Source of the DNA: CAVXJN01 sp963762165
GTDB taxonomy: Bacteria > Pseudomonadota > Gammaproteobacteria > JASBUN01
Reading direction: 5' to 3'
NCBI GenBank assembly: GCA_963762165.1
Contig: CAVXJN010000003.1
Span: 186,001-250,000, forward strand
DNA length: 64,000 nt
The notes beneath the pieces were generated by a model, which saw only the letters and a list, made by a program, of their open reading frames with translations, was not told the origin of the DNA and made no database searches. Below are positions 36,026 to 44,571 of this stretch, in pieces (position 1 is the first letter of the stretch; each line of letters starts with the position of its first letter). A program made the translations under genes and the position numbers.

Positions 36026-37189
36026 TCAGGCGCTGCGATAGAGCCTGGTCAACACGAACTCGCGGTGACCGAGCGCTTCGGAGTCCGTCAAACGGCCATT
36101 GCACGTATGCAGCATGGATTCGAGCAGGATATCGCCCGCGTCATCCAGGTTGATCTTGCGCTGCAGGAGTCCGGAGACGTCACAGTCGATGTGCTCGCCC
36201 ATGGTGCGCACAGTACGTGGATTGGCCGAGATCTTGATTACCGGAAGAATCGGGTTGCCGATGATGTTGCCCTGCCCCGTGGGGAAGAAGTGCACCACGA
36301 ATCCCGCAGCCGCGCACAGCGTCACCATTTCCGCCGCGGCGGAGGATGAATCCATGAAATGCAGGCCCGGAGTCTTTGGCATTTCCGCCGGTTCCAGCAC
36401 GCCGTGCACCTTACAATTGCGACCGATCTTCTGGATATTACCAAGCGCCTTTTCTTCGATGGTGGTCAAACCGCCGATGATGTTGCCCTTGGTGGGTTGC
36501 GAGTCGGACAGGTCATCGGTTTTGTTGTCTTTGATGAACTGATCGTATGCATTCCAGGTGTTCATGAACTTGTCGGCGATGTCCTTGGACACGCAGCGGT
36601 CGCGCACCAGATGTTCGCCACCGGTCAATTCGGACGTCTCGCCGAACACCAGGGTATTGCCCATGGCATAAAGCTTGTCGAAGGCGTTACCGACCGACGG
36701 GTTGGCGCCCAGGCCGGAAGTGGTGTCGGACTCGCCGCATTTGGTGGATACCCACAACTCCTTGACCGAGCATTCTTCGCGCTGCAGTTCCGTTGCCCAC
36801 TGGACGAATTCCTTGGCCTTGCGCGATGCCTTGGCAATGGTGTTGATGTCGCCATTGAGCTCGATGCTGAAGCCTTCCACCGGTTTGCCAGTGGCGGCGA
36901 TACCGTCGACGACGCGCTTGGTCCAGCCCGGCTCGATGCCGATGACCACTACAGCGGCGACGTTTGGATTGCAACCGGCGCCGATGATGGTGCGGAAATG
37001 CAGCTCCAGGTCAGCGCCGAATTGCAGGCGCCCGTATGGATGCGGAATCGCCATCGTGCCCTTGATGTTGTTGGCGACCGCTTCGCAAGCAGCGTTGGAA
37101 AGATCGTCAACCGGCAGGATGATGACGTGATTGCGGATACCGACGCGGCCGTTTTCGCGACGATAGCCCATGAATGTTTGCTTTTCCAT
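36026..37189 (-). CDS. suyB: (2R)-sulfolactate sulfo-lyase beta subunit
   Basis: This 387-residue protein is the large subunit of the enzyme that splits (R)-3-sulfolactate to pyruvate and sulfite. It belongs to the altronate dehydratase (UxaA C-terminal) superfamily and shows GYRRENGRVGIRNHVIILPV at the start, HPYGRLQFG, the GAGCNPNVAAV region, STKCGESDTTSGLGANPSVG, and GQGNIIGNPILPVIKISANP near the end. This N-terminal wording is what I know of characterised SuyB proteins. I use the ATG at 37189, preceded by AGGTGG, over an in-frame GTG nine bases earlier. It starts two bases after suyA. Confidence 0.93.
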   Translation of the reverse strand: MEKQTFMGYRRENGRVGIRNHVIILPVDDLSNAACEAVANNIKGTMAIPHPYGRLQFGADLELHFRTIIGAGCNPNVAAVVVIGIEPGWTKRVVDGIAATGKPVEGFSIELNGDINTIAKASRKAKEFVQWATELQREECSVKELWVSTKCGESDTTSGLGANPSVGNAFDKLYAMGNTLVFGETSELTGGEHLVRDRCVSKDIADKFMNTWNAYDQFIKDNKTDDLSDSQPTKGNIIGGLTTIEEKALGNIQKIGRNCKVHGVLEPAEMPKTPGLHFMDSSSAAAEMVTLCAAAGFVVHFFPTGQGNIIGNPILPVIKISANPRTVRTMGEHIDCDVSGLLQRKINLDDAGDILLESMLHTCNGRLTDSEALGHREFVLTRLYRSA

Positions 37190-37191
37190 TT

Positions 37192-37473
37192 TTACCACCT
37201 CTTGGTCTTCAGGTTGTGCACGTGAACGTGTTCGCCTTTCTTGACCGGCGACACCAGTCGGCCGATGTCAGTGTTGTATTTGACCACCGTATCGCCTTCG
37301 TTCATGTCTTTGAGTGCAAACTTGTGACCGATAGGAATGTCATTCTGTGTTTTCAGCGACAACGTTTTGTCCTGATCCATAATCCAACCAGTAACATCCT
37401 GGTTTGCCGTTACATCCTCTACGACCACGACTCCCACGGAGTCCTGCTCGTCGTGAACAATAAAGTGAATCAT
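37192..37473 (-). CDS. suyA: (2R)-sulfolactate sulfo-lyase alpha subunit
   Basis: This 93-residue protein is the small SAF-domain subunit of SuyAB. It begins MIHFIVHDEQDSVGVVVVED and includes DIPIGHKFALKDMNEGDTVVKYN and a GRLVSPVKKGEHVHVHN tail, with clustered histidines that suit metal binding at the active site. It is the first gene of the operon and lies behind the predicted TTGACT promoter and inverted repeat. SuyAB yields pyruvate, a direct carbon source, and sulfite, which must be oxidised or exported. Confidence 0.92.
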   Translation of the reverse strand: MIHFIVHDEQDSVGVVVVEDVTANQDVTGWIMDQDKTLSLKTQNDIPIGHKFALKDMNEGDTVVKYNTDIGRLVSPVKKGEHVHVHNLKTKRW

Positions 37474-37553
37474 TTCGCCTCCTCGACCTGATAAGGGTAT
37501 TCCTGTCCGGGAGCAATCTCGACCGACGCGGAGCGCCTATGCGCTGGAGCCAA

Positions 37554-37582
37554 AAGGTAGAGCTCTCGCTTGTAAAAGTCAA
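37554..37582 (-). promoter_or_regulatory. Predicted promoter of the suy operon
   Basis: On the minus strand, TTGACT (-35, complement of 37577-37582) and TACCTT (-10, complement of 37554-37559) are separated by 17 bases, 80 bases before suyA. The -35 is one mismatch from consensus and abuts the inverted repeat. Confidence 0.5.
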
Positions 37583-37598
37583 CTAGATGATCTATAAA
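37570..37598 (+). promoter_or_regulatory. Predicted promoter of the GntR-family regulator
   Basis: TTGTAA (37570-37575) and TATAAA (37593-37598) are separated by 17 bases. The -10 lies inside the inverted repeat, so a repressor bound there would block this promoter, implying autoregulation. Confidence 0.55.
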
Positions 37599-37611
37599 AC
37601 TGTATCATCTA
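37584..37611. promoter_or_regulatory. Operator: perfect inverted repeat TAGATGAT-N12-ATCATCTA
   Basis: Two perfect 8-bp half-sites lie between the divergent suyA and regulator genes, on AT-rich DNA unlike its surroundings. Spacing and symmetry suit a dimeric GntR/HutC-type regulator. The site covers the regulator's -10 and touches the operon's -35. Confidence 0.7.
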
Positions 37612-37680
37612 AATGAGAGTTAGCGCATTAGTAGATGCTAAGGTTCCCAACCAAACCAATAGACTAATCGGGGGATTACC

Positions 37681-38430
37681 ATGCAGCGTACATTCGCCCA
37701 TCCGGACCTGGCCCTTGGGCCGATGTACAAGCGCATCAAAATGCAGCTCATCGAACGCCTCTCCTCGGGAGAATGGAAATCAAACGAAGCGCTACCCAGC
37801 GAGGCGCCGGCTGGCGAAACAGTTCAACGTCAGCATCGGTACCCTGCGCAAGGCCATTGACGAACTGGCGGCGGAAAAGATCCTGATTCGGCAGCAGGGC
37901 CGCGGTACGTTCGTCGCCGCCCATACCCAGGACCGCTTTCTGTACCATTTCTTCCACATCGTCCGCGAAGATGGCACCAAGTTTTTCCCCACCACACGCC
38001 TGCTGTCGTTCCGCAAAGTCCGTTGCGACGACGGTGTCGCGCAGCGCCTCAATCTGGCCCGCAACGCGCGCGTTATTCATTTTCGGAATCTGCTCAAACT
38101 GGAAGACGTGCCCGTGGAGGTGGACGACATTTACCTCAGTGTAGATGCCTTCCCGGACCTGGACCGAGAGGTGCTGGCGGACCGCCCGGTACCATTTACC
38201 ACCTGTACCAGGAGCGCTTCGGCATCAATATCATCCGCACCTCGGAACGGCTGCAAGCCATCGCCGCGGATACCGAAGTGGCCGAGTTGCTGGATATAAA
38301 AGCCGGCGCGCCGATGCTGGCGATCGAGCGAACCGCGTTTACCTATAGCGATACCCCCATTGAATTGCGCAGATCCGTAGTCAATACGGAGCACTATGCC
38401 TATCTGAACGAGATGGCGAAGCTGCCCTGA
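37681..38430 (+). pseudogene. GntR/HutC-family regulator of the suy operon, two apparent frameshifts
   Basis: The protein would have about 250 residues: a winged-helix GntR domain (GPMYKRIKMQLIERL, LPSE, RLAKQFNVSIGTLRKAIDEL, QQGRGTFVA) followed by a UTRA effector domain (LDIKAGAPMLAIERTAF). The frame shifts by one extra G after LPSE near 37804 and by one missing base near 38186; between and after these points the family sequence continues perfectly. GGGGGA precedes the ATG at 37681. UTRA domains bind small organic effectors, here perhaps sulfolactate or a related acid. The two shifts cancel, and I think they are sequence errors; if real, the operon would be constitutive. Confidence 0.78.
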
Positions 38431-38492
38431 ACGCTCGTCGACCGTAACGGCGCAGCGGCCGAATCGGCACCTCTTGCGCTGCCGGATGCCCT

Positions 38493-39393
38493 ATGTCTAC
38501 CGCCAATCTGCTGATCTCCGATTTCGCTCTGATTCTGATGGGCTTCCTGTTGCGTCGCTACGGCGGCTTCGCGGCGGAATTCTGGAGCAATCTCGAACGC
38601 TTCGTGTATTACGTTTTATTTCCGGCGCTGTTGTTCGGCGCCCTCGCTGGAACCCGCTGGCAGTTCACCACCGCCAGCGCGCTGATCGAAACCGGCCTCA
38701 TTTTTCTCGGCAGCGGGCATGCTGCTGGGTTACGCGGCGCGGTTCTTCTTCTCCCTGCCACCGGCCAGTTTCGCATCCGGGTTTCAATGCGCGTTCCGCT
38801 TCAATTCGTACATCGGCTTCGCTATCTTGGGGAGCTTGTACGGCCATGAAGGCATCGCGGCGTTCGGCTTGCTGGCCGGCGTCATGGTGGTGGCGGCGAA
38901 CATCGCGGCTGTGCTGGCGCTGGCGCGCCACGGCAACAGCCATTGGTTGCGGGAACTGGGACGCAACCCACTCATCCTTGCCACCTTTGCCGGCCTGGTC
39001 TGGGCGACGTTGCGCCTACCGCTGCCCCAGGCTGCGGCTTCGACGCTGCAATTTCTCGGCGGCGCCGCATTGCCTATGGGTTTGATTGCAGTCGGCGCCG
39101 GGCTGCGGTTGCTGGGCTTGGGTCGGTTCAAAGGCTTCAGCGTTTATCTGCTGGCGGTAAAGCTGGTCGCGGTACCGGCAATTGCCTACGTGGCTGCCAG
39201 TTGGCTCGGGCTTGGCGGACCTTATTTCGCCTCGGCGTTGGTACTGGCCGCATTGCCGACGGCCTCATCGGCCTACATCCTTACTGTACAAATGAACGGC
39301 GACGGTCGCCTCGTGGCGTCGCTGATTGCATTGAACATCCTGGTTGCAGTGGTGACATTTCCGATCTGGCTCAGTCTGCTGCCGACGGCCTGA
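38493..39393 (+). pseudogene. AEC-family (auxin efflux carrier-like) transporter, one frameshift
   Basis: The gene encodes about 300 residues with roughly ten membrane segments: FALILMGFLLRR at the start, a conserved FPALLFGALA, FNSYIGFAILGSLYG, NPLILATFAGLVWA and a C-terminal ALPTASSAYILTVQMNGD. AEC carriers move organic acids such as malate or malonate, or amino acids. Near 38718 one extra C breaks the frame (GLIFLGSG then MLLGYAARF). It lies 62 bases after the regulator, same strand, so it could export or import an organic acid of the sulfonate pathway. Confidence 0.75.
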
Positions 39394-39419
39394 ACGGTGG
39401 CGCTGCGCGAAGGACATGG

Positions 39420-39896
39420 GCGCGCCGCGGGAAAGGCGCGAAACAATATCTGCGTGAAATAACAGGTACCGCCGTCGCACCACGCACCGATGCCCGGTTT
39501 CGCGAAATTCGGCGGTGAGGATATTTGCGCGATGATGTTTGCTTTTCATCCAGCCCGAAACCGCGGTCTCGGGCCGGATGCGGGACATTTAGATTTTTGG
39601 CCAGGTTCTCACCCACTGCGCGATAGCACAAACCGGCAGCGCGAACCCGGTCACCGACATCATCTGCCGTCGGGTCCTGTATGACTGAAAAAACCCCGCG
39701 TCGCCATGGTCTGGCTGTAGTCGCGGGCGATGCGGTCGAGCTTGTCGTTGCGCCGCAGACCTCGCAGACCATGCGCTTGACGGACTTCATTGATACGCTG
39801 TTGGACTTTCGCTTCCGCTTGAGGCTCCGGGCCGGCAGTCGCCGCAATGGAGGACAGCACTACGGCCAGCATCAGACAGAGCGTGATTGCGCGCAC
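39420..39896 (-). pseudogene. CAP-domain (SCP/PR1-like) secreted protein, several frameshifts
   Basis: A Sec signal peptide (ending SSIAATAG) leads into the CAP family pattern spread over three frames: INEVRQAHGLRGLRRNDKLD and FFSHTGPDG, then RAVGENLA, then GWMKSKHHRANILTAEFRETG, and finally a GGTCYFTQIL stretch. Breaks fall near 39672, 39575 and 39495. All family landmarks (the first His in FSHTG, the Glu of GEN, and HRANIL) are present, so the gene looks intact apart from single-base errors. Function in bacteria is mostly unknown. The 3' limit is approximate and approaches the AEC gene. Confidence 0.65.
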
Positions 39897-39908
39897 GCCG
39901 GCAACGCC

Positions 39909-40413
39909 TCAGTGAAGTATCTTTCTCCCGGCACGCTCTTCCAGCAAACGCTCGGCCTGATGCGCTTCCCGGCTATCGCGCGCCTGCACGATGACGGCGT
40001 AACCGCCCCGGTTCACCTCATCGACAATCGCCGAGGCCAACCGGCCTTCGCGCATGCGCACACCGGTGAAGGCGCCTACCGTCAAACCGATCACCGCGCC
40101 GTAGCCGGTGACGATGATCGGCCCCCAGACCGGTACGCTGGCAAACAATGCAGGTACGAAAAGAGCAATGATCGCAGTGGCGAGTAAGCCCGACAACGGC
40201 GCCGACGATAGTCCCGGCGATCGCATTGCGGAGCATGTGGTTGCGGCTCGCAACCGTTTCCGGCTCCACTTTGCGATCCACATATTGGTCGGCGGGCCAT
40301 GCACAACGCACCTGCGCCTGGTCGATCCCTGACGCCACTACATGCTGCAGCGCCTGTTCCGCAGCCATGCGGTTGGCGTAAATCCCTGCAAGCTTATAGG
40401 CGTACCGTTCCAT
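39909..40413 (-). pseudogene. Small glycine-zipper membrane protein, one frameshift
   Basis: About 167 residues: a cytosolic N-terminal ACT-like half (YAYKLAGIYANRMAAEQALQ), then two hydrophobic glycine-rich segments (IAGTIVGAVVG and VTGYGAVIGLTVGAFTG) and a polar end (VDEVNRGGYAVIVQARDSRE). The frame breaks at a CCC run at 40189-40191, where dropping one base restores continuity. I do not recognise a function. Similar proteins are described as stress-related or hypothetical membrane proteins. Confidence 0.6.
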
Positions 40414-40499
40414 AACACACCTCCGGATAATTCCTGCATCTACTCAGCAACATAGTCCAGAGGCGGGCGGTGGCAATCGCGACAGGCAACGACGCTCAT

Positions 40500-41298
40500 T
40501 CAGCCAGGCGCGACTGCAAAGTCGAGAATTGGCGCACCCAGGGGCGTGTGGGCAACCGCCAACGTTCGGCCGCTGCCGCGCCGCGGCTTCGGTTTCAAAG
40601 CTGCCTGATACCACGGCGACCCAGCGTTTGTTTTGGCTATGGTATGGCGCCAACGCATATTCGCCTCGGGTAAGGAAGCGATGAAGTGCCGCGCCGCCGC
40701 GTCATTCTCGGCTGCGAGAAGCTGCATAGTGTAATGGTCAGGGGGCTGGTTGCGAATCCAGTTCGGGCCGAACACTGCGGAGCTGCGGCCCGGTCCGCCG
40801 CCGTGCCTGCGCCGCCAACCGCTCCAATGCCGCTTGTGCGCCGGGATGACCGTTGGCGGCGGCCCGCCGATACCATGCGATGCCTTGTTCCGTCGACTGC
40901 GCGACACCGCGCCCATGAAGGTAGGCGGTGCCGAGGTTGAACTGCGCCGGCGCCAGGCCGGCTCGTGCCGCTTTTCGCCACCAGCGAAACGCCGACTCGT
41001 CACTGGCTTTGACACCCCGGCCAAACTTATACGCGTTGCCGAGATTGTATTGTGCCGGCACCGAACCTTGTTTTGCCGCGCGCCGGAACCAGCGTGTGGC
41101 TGCGGCATCGTTCTGTTCGACACCGCGGCCCTGCTGGAACAAGGTGCCGAGTGCGAATTGCGCATCGACATCGCCAGCTTTGCCAGCGGCCGCCAGATCG
41201 GGCTGCTTCGGCGTAATCTCCGCGCTCATAGGCCCGAGCGCCGTCCTCCAATGCAGAGGCGATGCCTGTGCGAACGCCAGCAGACCGCAGCACAACAC
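40500..41298 (-). pseudogene. Sel1-repeat protein with C-terminal SPOR-like domain, multiple frameshifts
   Basis: A signal peptide (LCCGLLAFAQA) is followed by LEDGARAYERGDYAEAAR in another frame, then at least three Sel1 repeats (DAQFALGTLFQQGRGVEQND, AQYNLGNAYKFGRGVK, AQFNLGTAYLHGRGVAQS) and, again in other frames, a SPOR-like end (YTMQLLAAENDAAARHFIA, RWVAVVSGSFETEAAAR). At least four breaks are needed to join these. Sel1 repeats mediate protein contacts and SPOR domains bind peptidoglycan lacking stem peptides, so an envelope or division role is plausible. The GTG start at 41298 is uncertain. Confidence 0.65.
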
Positions 41299-41341
41299 CA
41301 GGACCCGCAGCAGGTACGGCGCGCCGCGTCAATGGCGTCGC

Positions 41342-41518
41342 TCAGGCGAGGGGTCGCTCGGCGTTGCGGTTACGCCACTGGTCATAGCAGTCGAGCCCGC
41401 AGAAATACAGCATGTAGTCCTGCGTTTCGACGCTTTTCGATTCCGGAGGCACGATGTCTCTTCCGCACACCGCGCAGTTGCCTTTGCTCGGCAGTTCGGG
41501 TCGGATGTTTTCGCTCAT
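41342..41518 (-). CDS. Small zinc-ribbon protein (CxxC...CxxxC)
   Basis: This 58-residue protein has CAVCGRDIVPPESK and, 20 residues later, MLYFCGLDCYDQW, giving a treble-clef/TRASH-like metal site. GGAGG lies 7 bases before the ATG at 41518. Such small proteins are common beside stress or metal genes in Gammaproteobacteria; function is unknown. Confidence 0.65.
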   Translation of the reverse strand: MSENIRPELPSKGNCAVCGRDIVPPESKSVETQDYMLYFCGLDCYDQWRNRNAERPLA

Positions 41519-41550
41519 TTGTTTTCCTCCCCAATTTTGCACCGAGGCGA

Positions 41551-42172
41551 TTATCGCGACGCAGTCCACGCCAGCCGCACCTGGACTGACGATGGCCTCG
41601 AGCAGAGTCCCGGCGCGGGGCGAAACTCATGATCATCGCGCGCTTGGCCGCCGTAAGCCAAGGAACCAGCACCATGGTCAGCAATACCGAAGCTGCAAAT
41701 GCGTAAAGTCCGTAATGGACACGCACATCGACAATGAGATTCAACTTGATGCTCACCACCAATATCGCCACGACCAACACATCGAGCATGGACCATTTGG
41801 CAGGTGTTCGAGCCAGTCGCAGCCACCGGGAGCACCGGCGCCATTTCCGCCGCGCCAGCGCAGCGTGGCCAGGAGCGCGAATTTCAATACCGGCACCACC
41901 ACACTGAACAACAGAATCAACAGGAACAGAAATCGGTAGCCCTGCTCCAGCAACTGTCCGACGACGAGGCAATGGATACGGTGTCCGTGAAGATCAACAA
42001 TTGCCGGACCTGAACAAGGGCCCGAACAGGCCCGCCGCATACAAGCCACCGCAAGCAGCAGCGCGATATCGAACAGCCATGATTTCCAGTTTCGAACGGG
42101 AGCAGGCGGCACGGGAATACCTTGAGAAGAAATCAGCTTGCAGAATGCCTGAACGCCGGTGAATCTGTACAC
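41551..42172 (-). pseudogene. PqiA-like (paraquat-inducible protein A) membrane protein, frameshifted
   Basis: Family landmarks appear in succession but in different frames: WLFDIALLLAVA, VVGQLLEQGYRFLFLLILLFSVVVPVLK, KWSMLDVLVVAILVVSIKLN and YGLYAFAASVLLTM, all typical of the PqiA domain with its four helices. At least two single-base shifts break it (near 41830-41850 and near 42030). PqiA works with the MCE protein PqiB in lipid transport across the envelope, but pqiB is not seen here, so this is a stand-alone single-domain member. Both ends are approximate. Confidence 0.6.
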
Positions 42173-42256
42173 GTCGGTGCCGAATTACCGCGTCCTTCGT
42201 CCCTGTCGGCGCCCGTCTGCCGGGCGTAAACTGCAGTGCGCGTTATCGAGACTTAA

Positions 42257-42285
42257 TTGAGACAGGTCCCCATTCACTATATTAT
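42257..42285 (+). promoter_or_regulatory. Predicted sigma-70 promoter of the PilZ-like gene
   Basis: TTGAGA (42257-42262) and TATTAT (42280-42285) are 17 bases apart, in an AT-rich stretch 28 bases before the ATG of the following gene. Both are close to consensus. Confidence 0.6.
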
Positions 42286-42312
42286 TGCGATAATTCTGTG
42301 TCCGGGTACCGA

Positions 42313-44144
42313 ATGCCCAAGCTCAACCTCACTATTCCCGAACACTTTCAGGAACCGGGCGACTTGGGCTTGGATCCGCGCCGCGAAGGCATGCAGCGGT
42401 GGCTGGCAGACCTGCCGCTGGCAAATCTCGGTCACTCGGTCGATGCGCTGCTGGAAATGCTGCGGCGTCTGAACAATGCCCGCGTGAGCACCTCCCACCG
42501 CCACGATGCTGCTGGCGACATTGAGTACTACGGTGTCCGAAGTCGGCGACGCGCTTCGCGACCGCTTCTCCCGTACCCTGCTGCCTGTGTCAGGCCGCGC
42601 CCGTGTGCAGTTCGAACGCGCCTGCGAATTGCACCGGCAACTGGCAATCGGCCATAAAATTCTGTTCACCGATACTCCTGGCAAATGACCGGAACGTTCC
42701 GAGCGGATGCTGGTCGAAGCGATTTATGCGTGCAGCCGGCAACTCGGGTTGTTGCTCGTTGCACATTATCTGATCTATGCGCCGGAGCCGGAAGGCGTAT
42801 GGCGGGCACTGCACGGGTTGTATCATCTCGCAGAGCGACGCGGATTGGCGGAACGCACCGATTCGCAAGAACGAACATACTTCGACTGTTGCGTCATCAT
42901 ACAAACAGGCCGTGTTATTGGCTTTAGCCAATCCGTACCACCTGATGCAGGAAGAGGCCGTTACCGTGTATCGGCTCCTGCACACATTATCGCTTGGCTG
43001 CGATTTGGAAATGGAGCGTCCGCCAAGCGGCTCGTCTTGCTTCCTCGCCGACCTCAAAACGGACACGGGGCCGCGCTTTCTACCGGAAGGACAGCAGACG
43101 ATCGCGACGCTGCCGCGGTTTTTCCTATGCACGCGCCTCGTGGACGCGATCGATCGTCGGGTGCAGGAACTGGACGACCCCGACAATGAAGCCACTCGCG
43201 AGCTATCGCGCCTGGCGCGCCACATGCAACGCGACATGCTCGTGCGCTTGCGCGACAGTTGGGGTCGCAGCAGCGAACGCGAACATGTGCGCCTCACCAA
43301 GCTCGGCACACTTACCATCGCCATGGGATTGTCCGCCACCCATTACTTCTGCACCGACGGCAGACAATTCACGCCGGAGTTGGACGAGATCCGCATTCAC
43401 ACCGGCCGCACACCCAATGGCGGCCTCGACCCGGAACTGTCGCTGGTACCCGTCGATTTCGAGCCTTGGCGTGCGGAAGAAGCCGAAACGCGCCTTGAGG
43501 CCGGTATCAATGAACCGCGCCGTTCCGAGTTCGACGGCGAGAGTCATGCATTGGACGTATGGGAAAAGATTTATGCGACCCGGGGCAAAAAGGACGGCGA
43601 CGTGGCCGAGTCCGACGGCACCTTGAAGCCGCTGTATGCCAGCACCACGTGGGAGCTCAAAAACGAAAGTGCAGGTGGGCTATGCCTGGCTTACCAGGCC
43701 GAGCGCAGTCTACCCCTCAAAGTCGGTGACATCATCGGCTACCGGCGGGAAACAGGGAGCGGTTCACGCTGGCTTGTGACCACTGTGCGCTGGTTGCATG
43801 TGGACGAGGACGGCAGCATGCGAATGGGGATCAAGCAGTTGGCACCGAATGCCCGCGGTATTGCGACGCGGGCCGTGGTCGGCGCCGGCAACGGCGGTGA
43901 ATATTTTCGCAGCCTGATCGCACCCGACGTCCCCCTGGAGGACCAGGAGGCAGCGTTGATAGCGCCGGCCACCATCTACGAACGGGGCACCGTATTGGCG
44001 ATCAATGTCAGGGGAGCCATACACTACGTACGCCTGGAAGAACGTCTCGAGTCCTCGACTTCGTTCAGCCGCTTCCGTTTCCGGGTCGTGCCGATGCCGT
44101 CGAGCGAGAACAAAAACATCAGCGAATTGCGAAAGATCGTTTGA
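42313..44144 (+). pseudogene. PilZ-like domain protein (putative c-di-GMP effector), N-terminal frameshifts
   Basis: The product would have about 600 residues. It begins MPKLNLTIPEHFQEPGDLGL, a start I know from large PilZ-type proteins of Gammaproteobacteria, and continues in other frames (SGRARVQFERACELHRQLAIG; VEAIYACSRQLGLLLVAHY; then QAVLLALANPYHLMQEEAV). From about 42920 it runs unbroken to the end. The C-terminal part has WELKNESAGGLCLAYQAE and RWLHVDEDGSMRMGIKQLAP, a PilZ-like beta-barrel. Breaks lie near 42490, 42690 and 42880. The canonical RxxxR motif of c-di-GMP binding is not clear, so binding is uncertain. Confidence 0.65.
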
Positions 44145-44175
44145 ATCCTGTGCACCACAAGTCGGGAGAGCGCCC

Positions 44176-44517
44176 ATGTCAAATCCGGTGATCAAAGACG
44201 ACCCGATGTATCAGTTGCTGCGCAGCGGCAAGATCGAAGAGTTCAATGCCTTGAAGACCCACGGGCACCGTTGCGATCTGACTGCGGTGGACTTGCGCGG
44301 CCTGGATCTGCGCGGAATCGATGCCAGCGGACTCGACTTCAGCGACAGCTATTTTCGTCAATGCGACATGCGCGGCGTCGACCTCAGCCAAACCAATCTG
44401 CAAGGCGCCAGCATCAACGGTGCGCGCATCTCAGGCGCGCTGTTCCCGGCCGAACTCAGTGCCGAGGAAATCACCCTGTCACTGCACCACGGCACCCGGA
44501 TGCGCTATCGCCCCTAG
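44176..44517 (+). CDS. Pentapeptide-repeat protein
   Basis: This 113-residue protein contains about nine consecutive pentapeptides of the A(D/N)LxX type (VDLRG LDLRG IDASG LDFSD and on to LQGAS INGAR), forming a short right-handed quadrilateral helix. GGGAG precedes the ATG at 44176, 32 bases after the PilZ-like gene, so it is probably co-transcribed. Function is unknown. Confidence 0.75.
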   Translation: MSNPVIKDDPMYQLLRSGKIEEFNALKTHGHRCDLTAVDLRGLDLRGIDASGLDFSDSYFRQCDMRGVDLSQTNLQGASINGARISGALFPAELSAEEITLSLHHGTRMRYRP

Positions 44518-44571
44518 TCTGGGGTGGGCGCATCTCTCATCGCTAATCAGTCGCCGTCCGGTAGCATTTGC

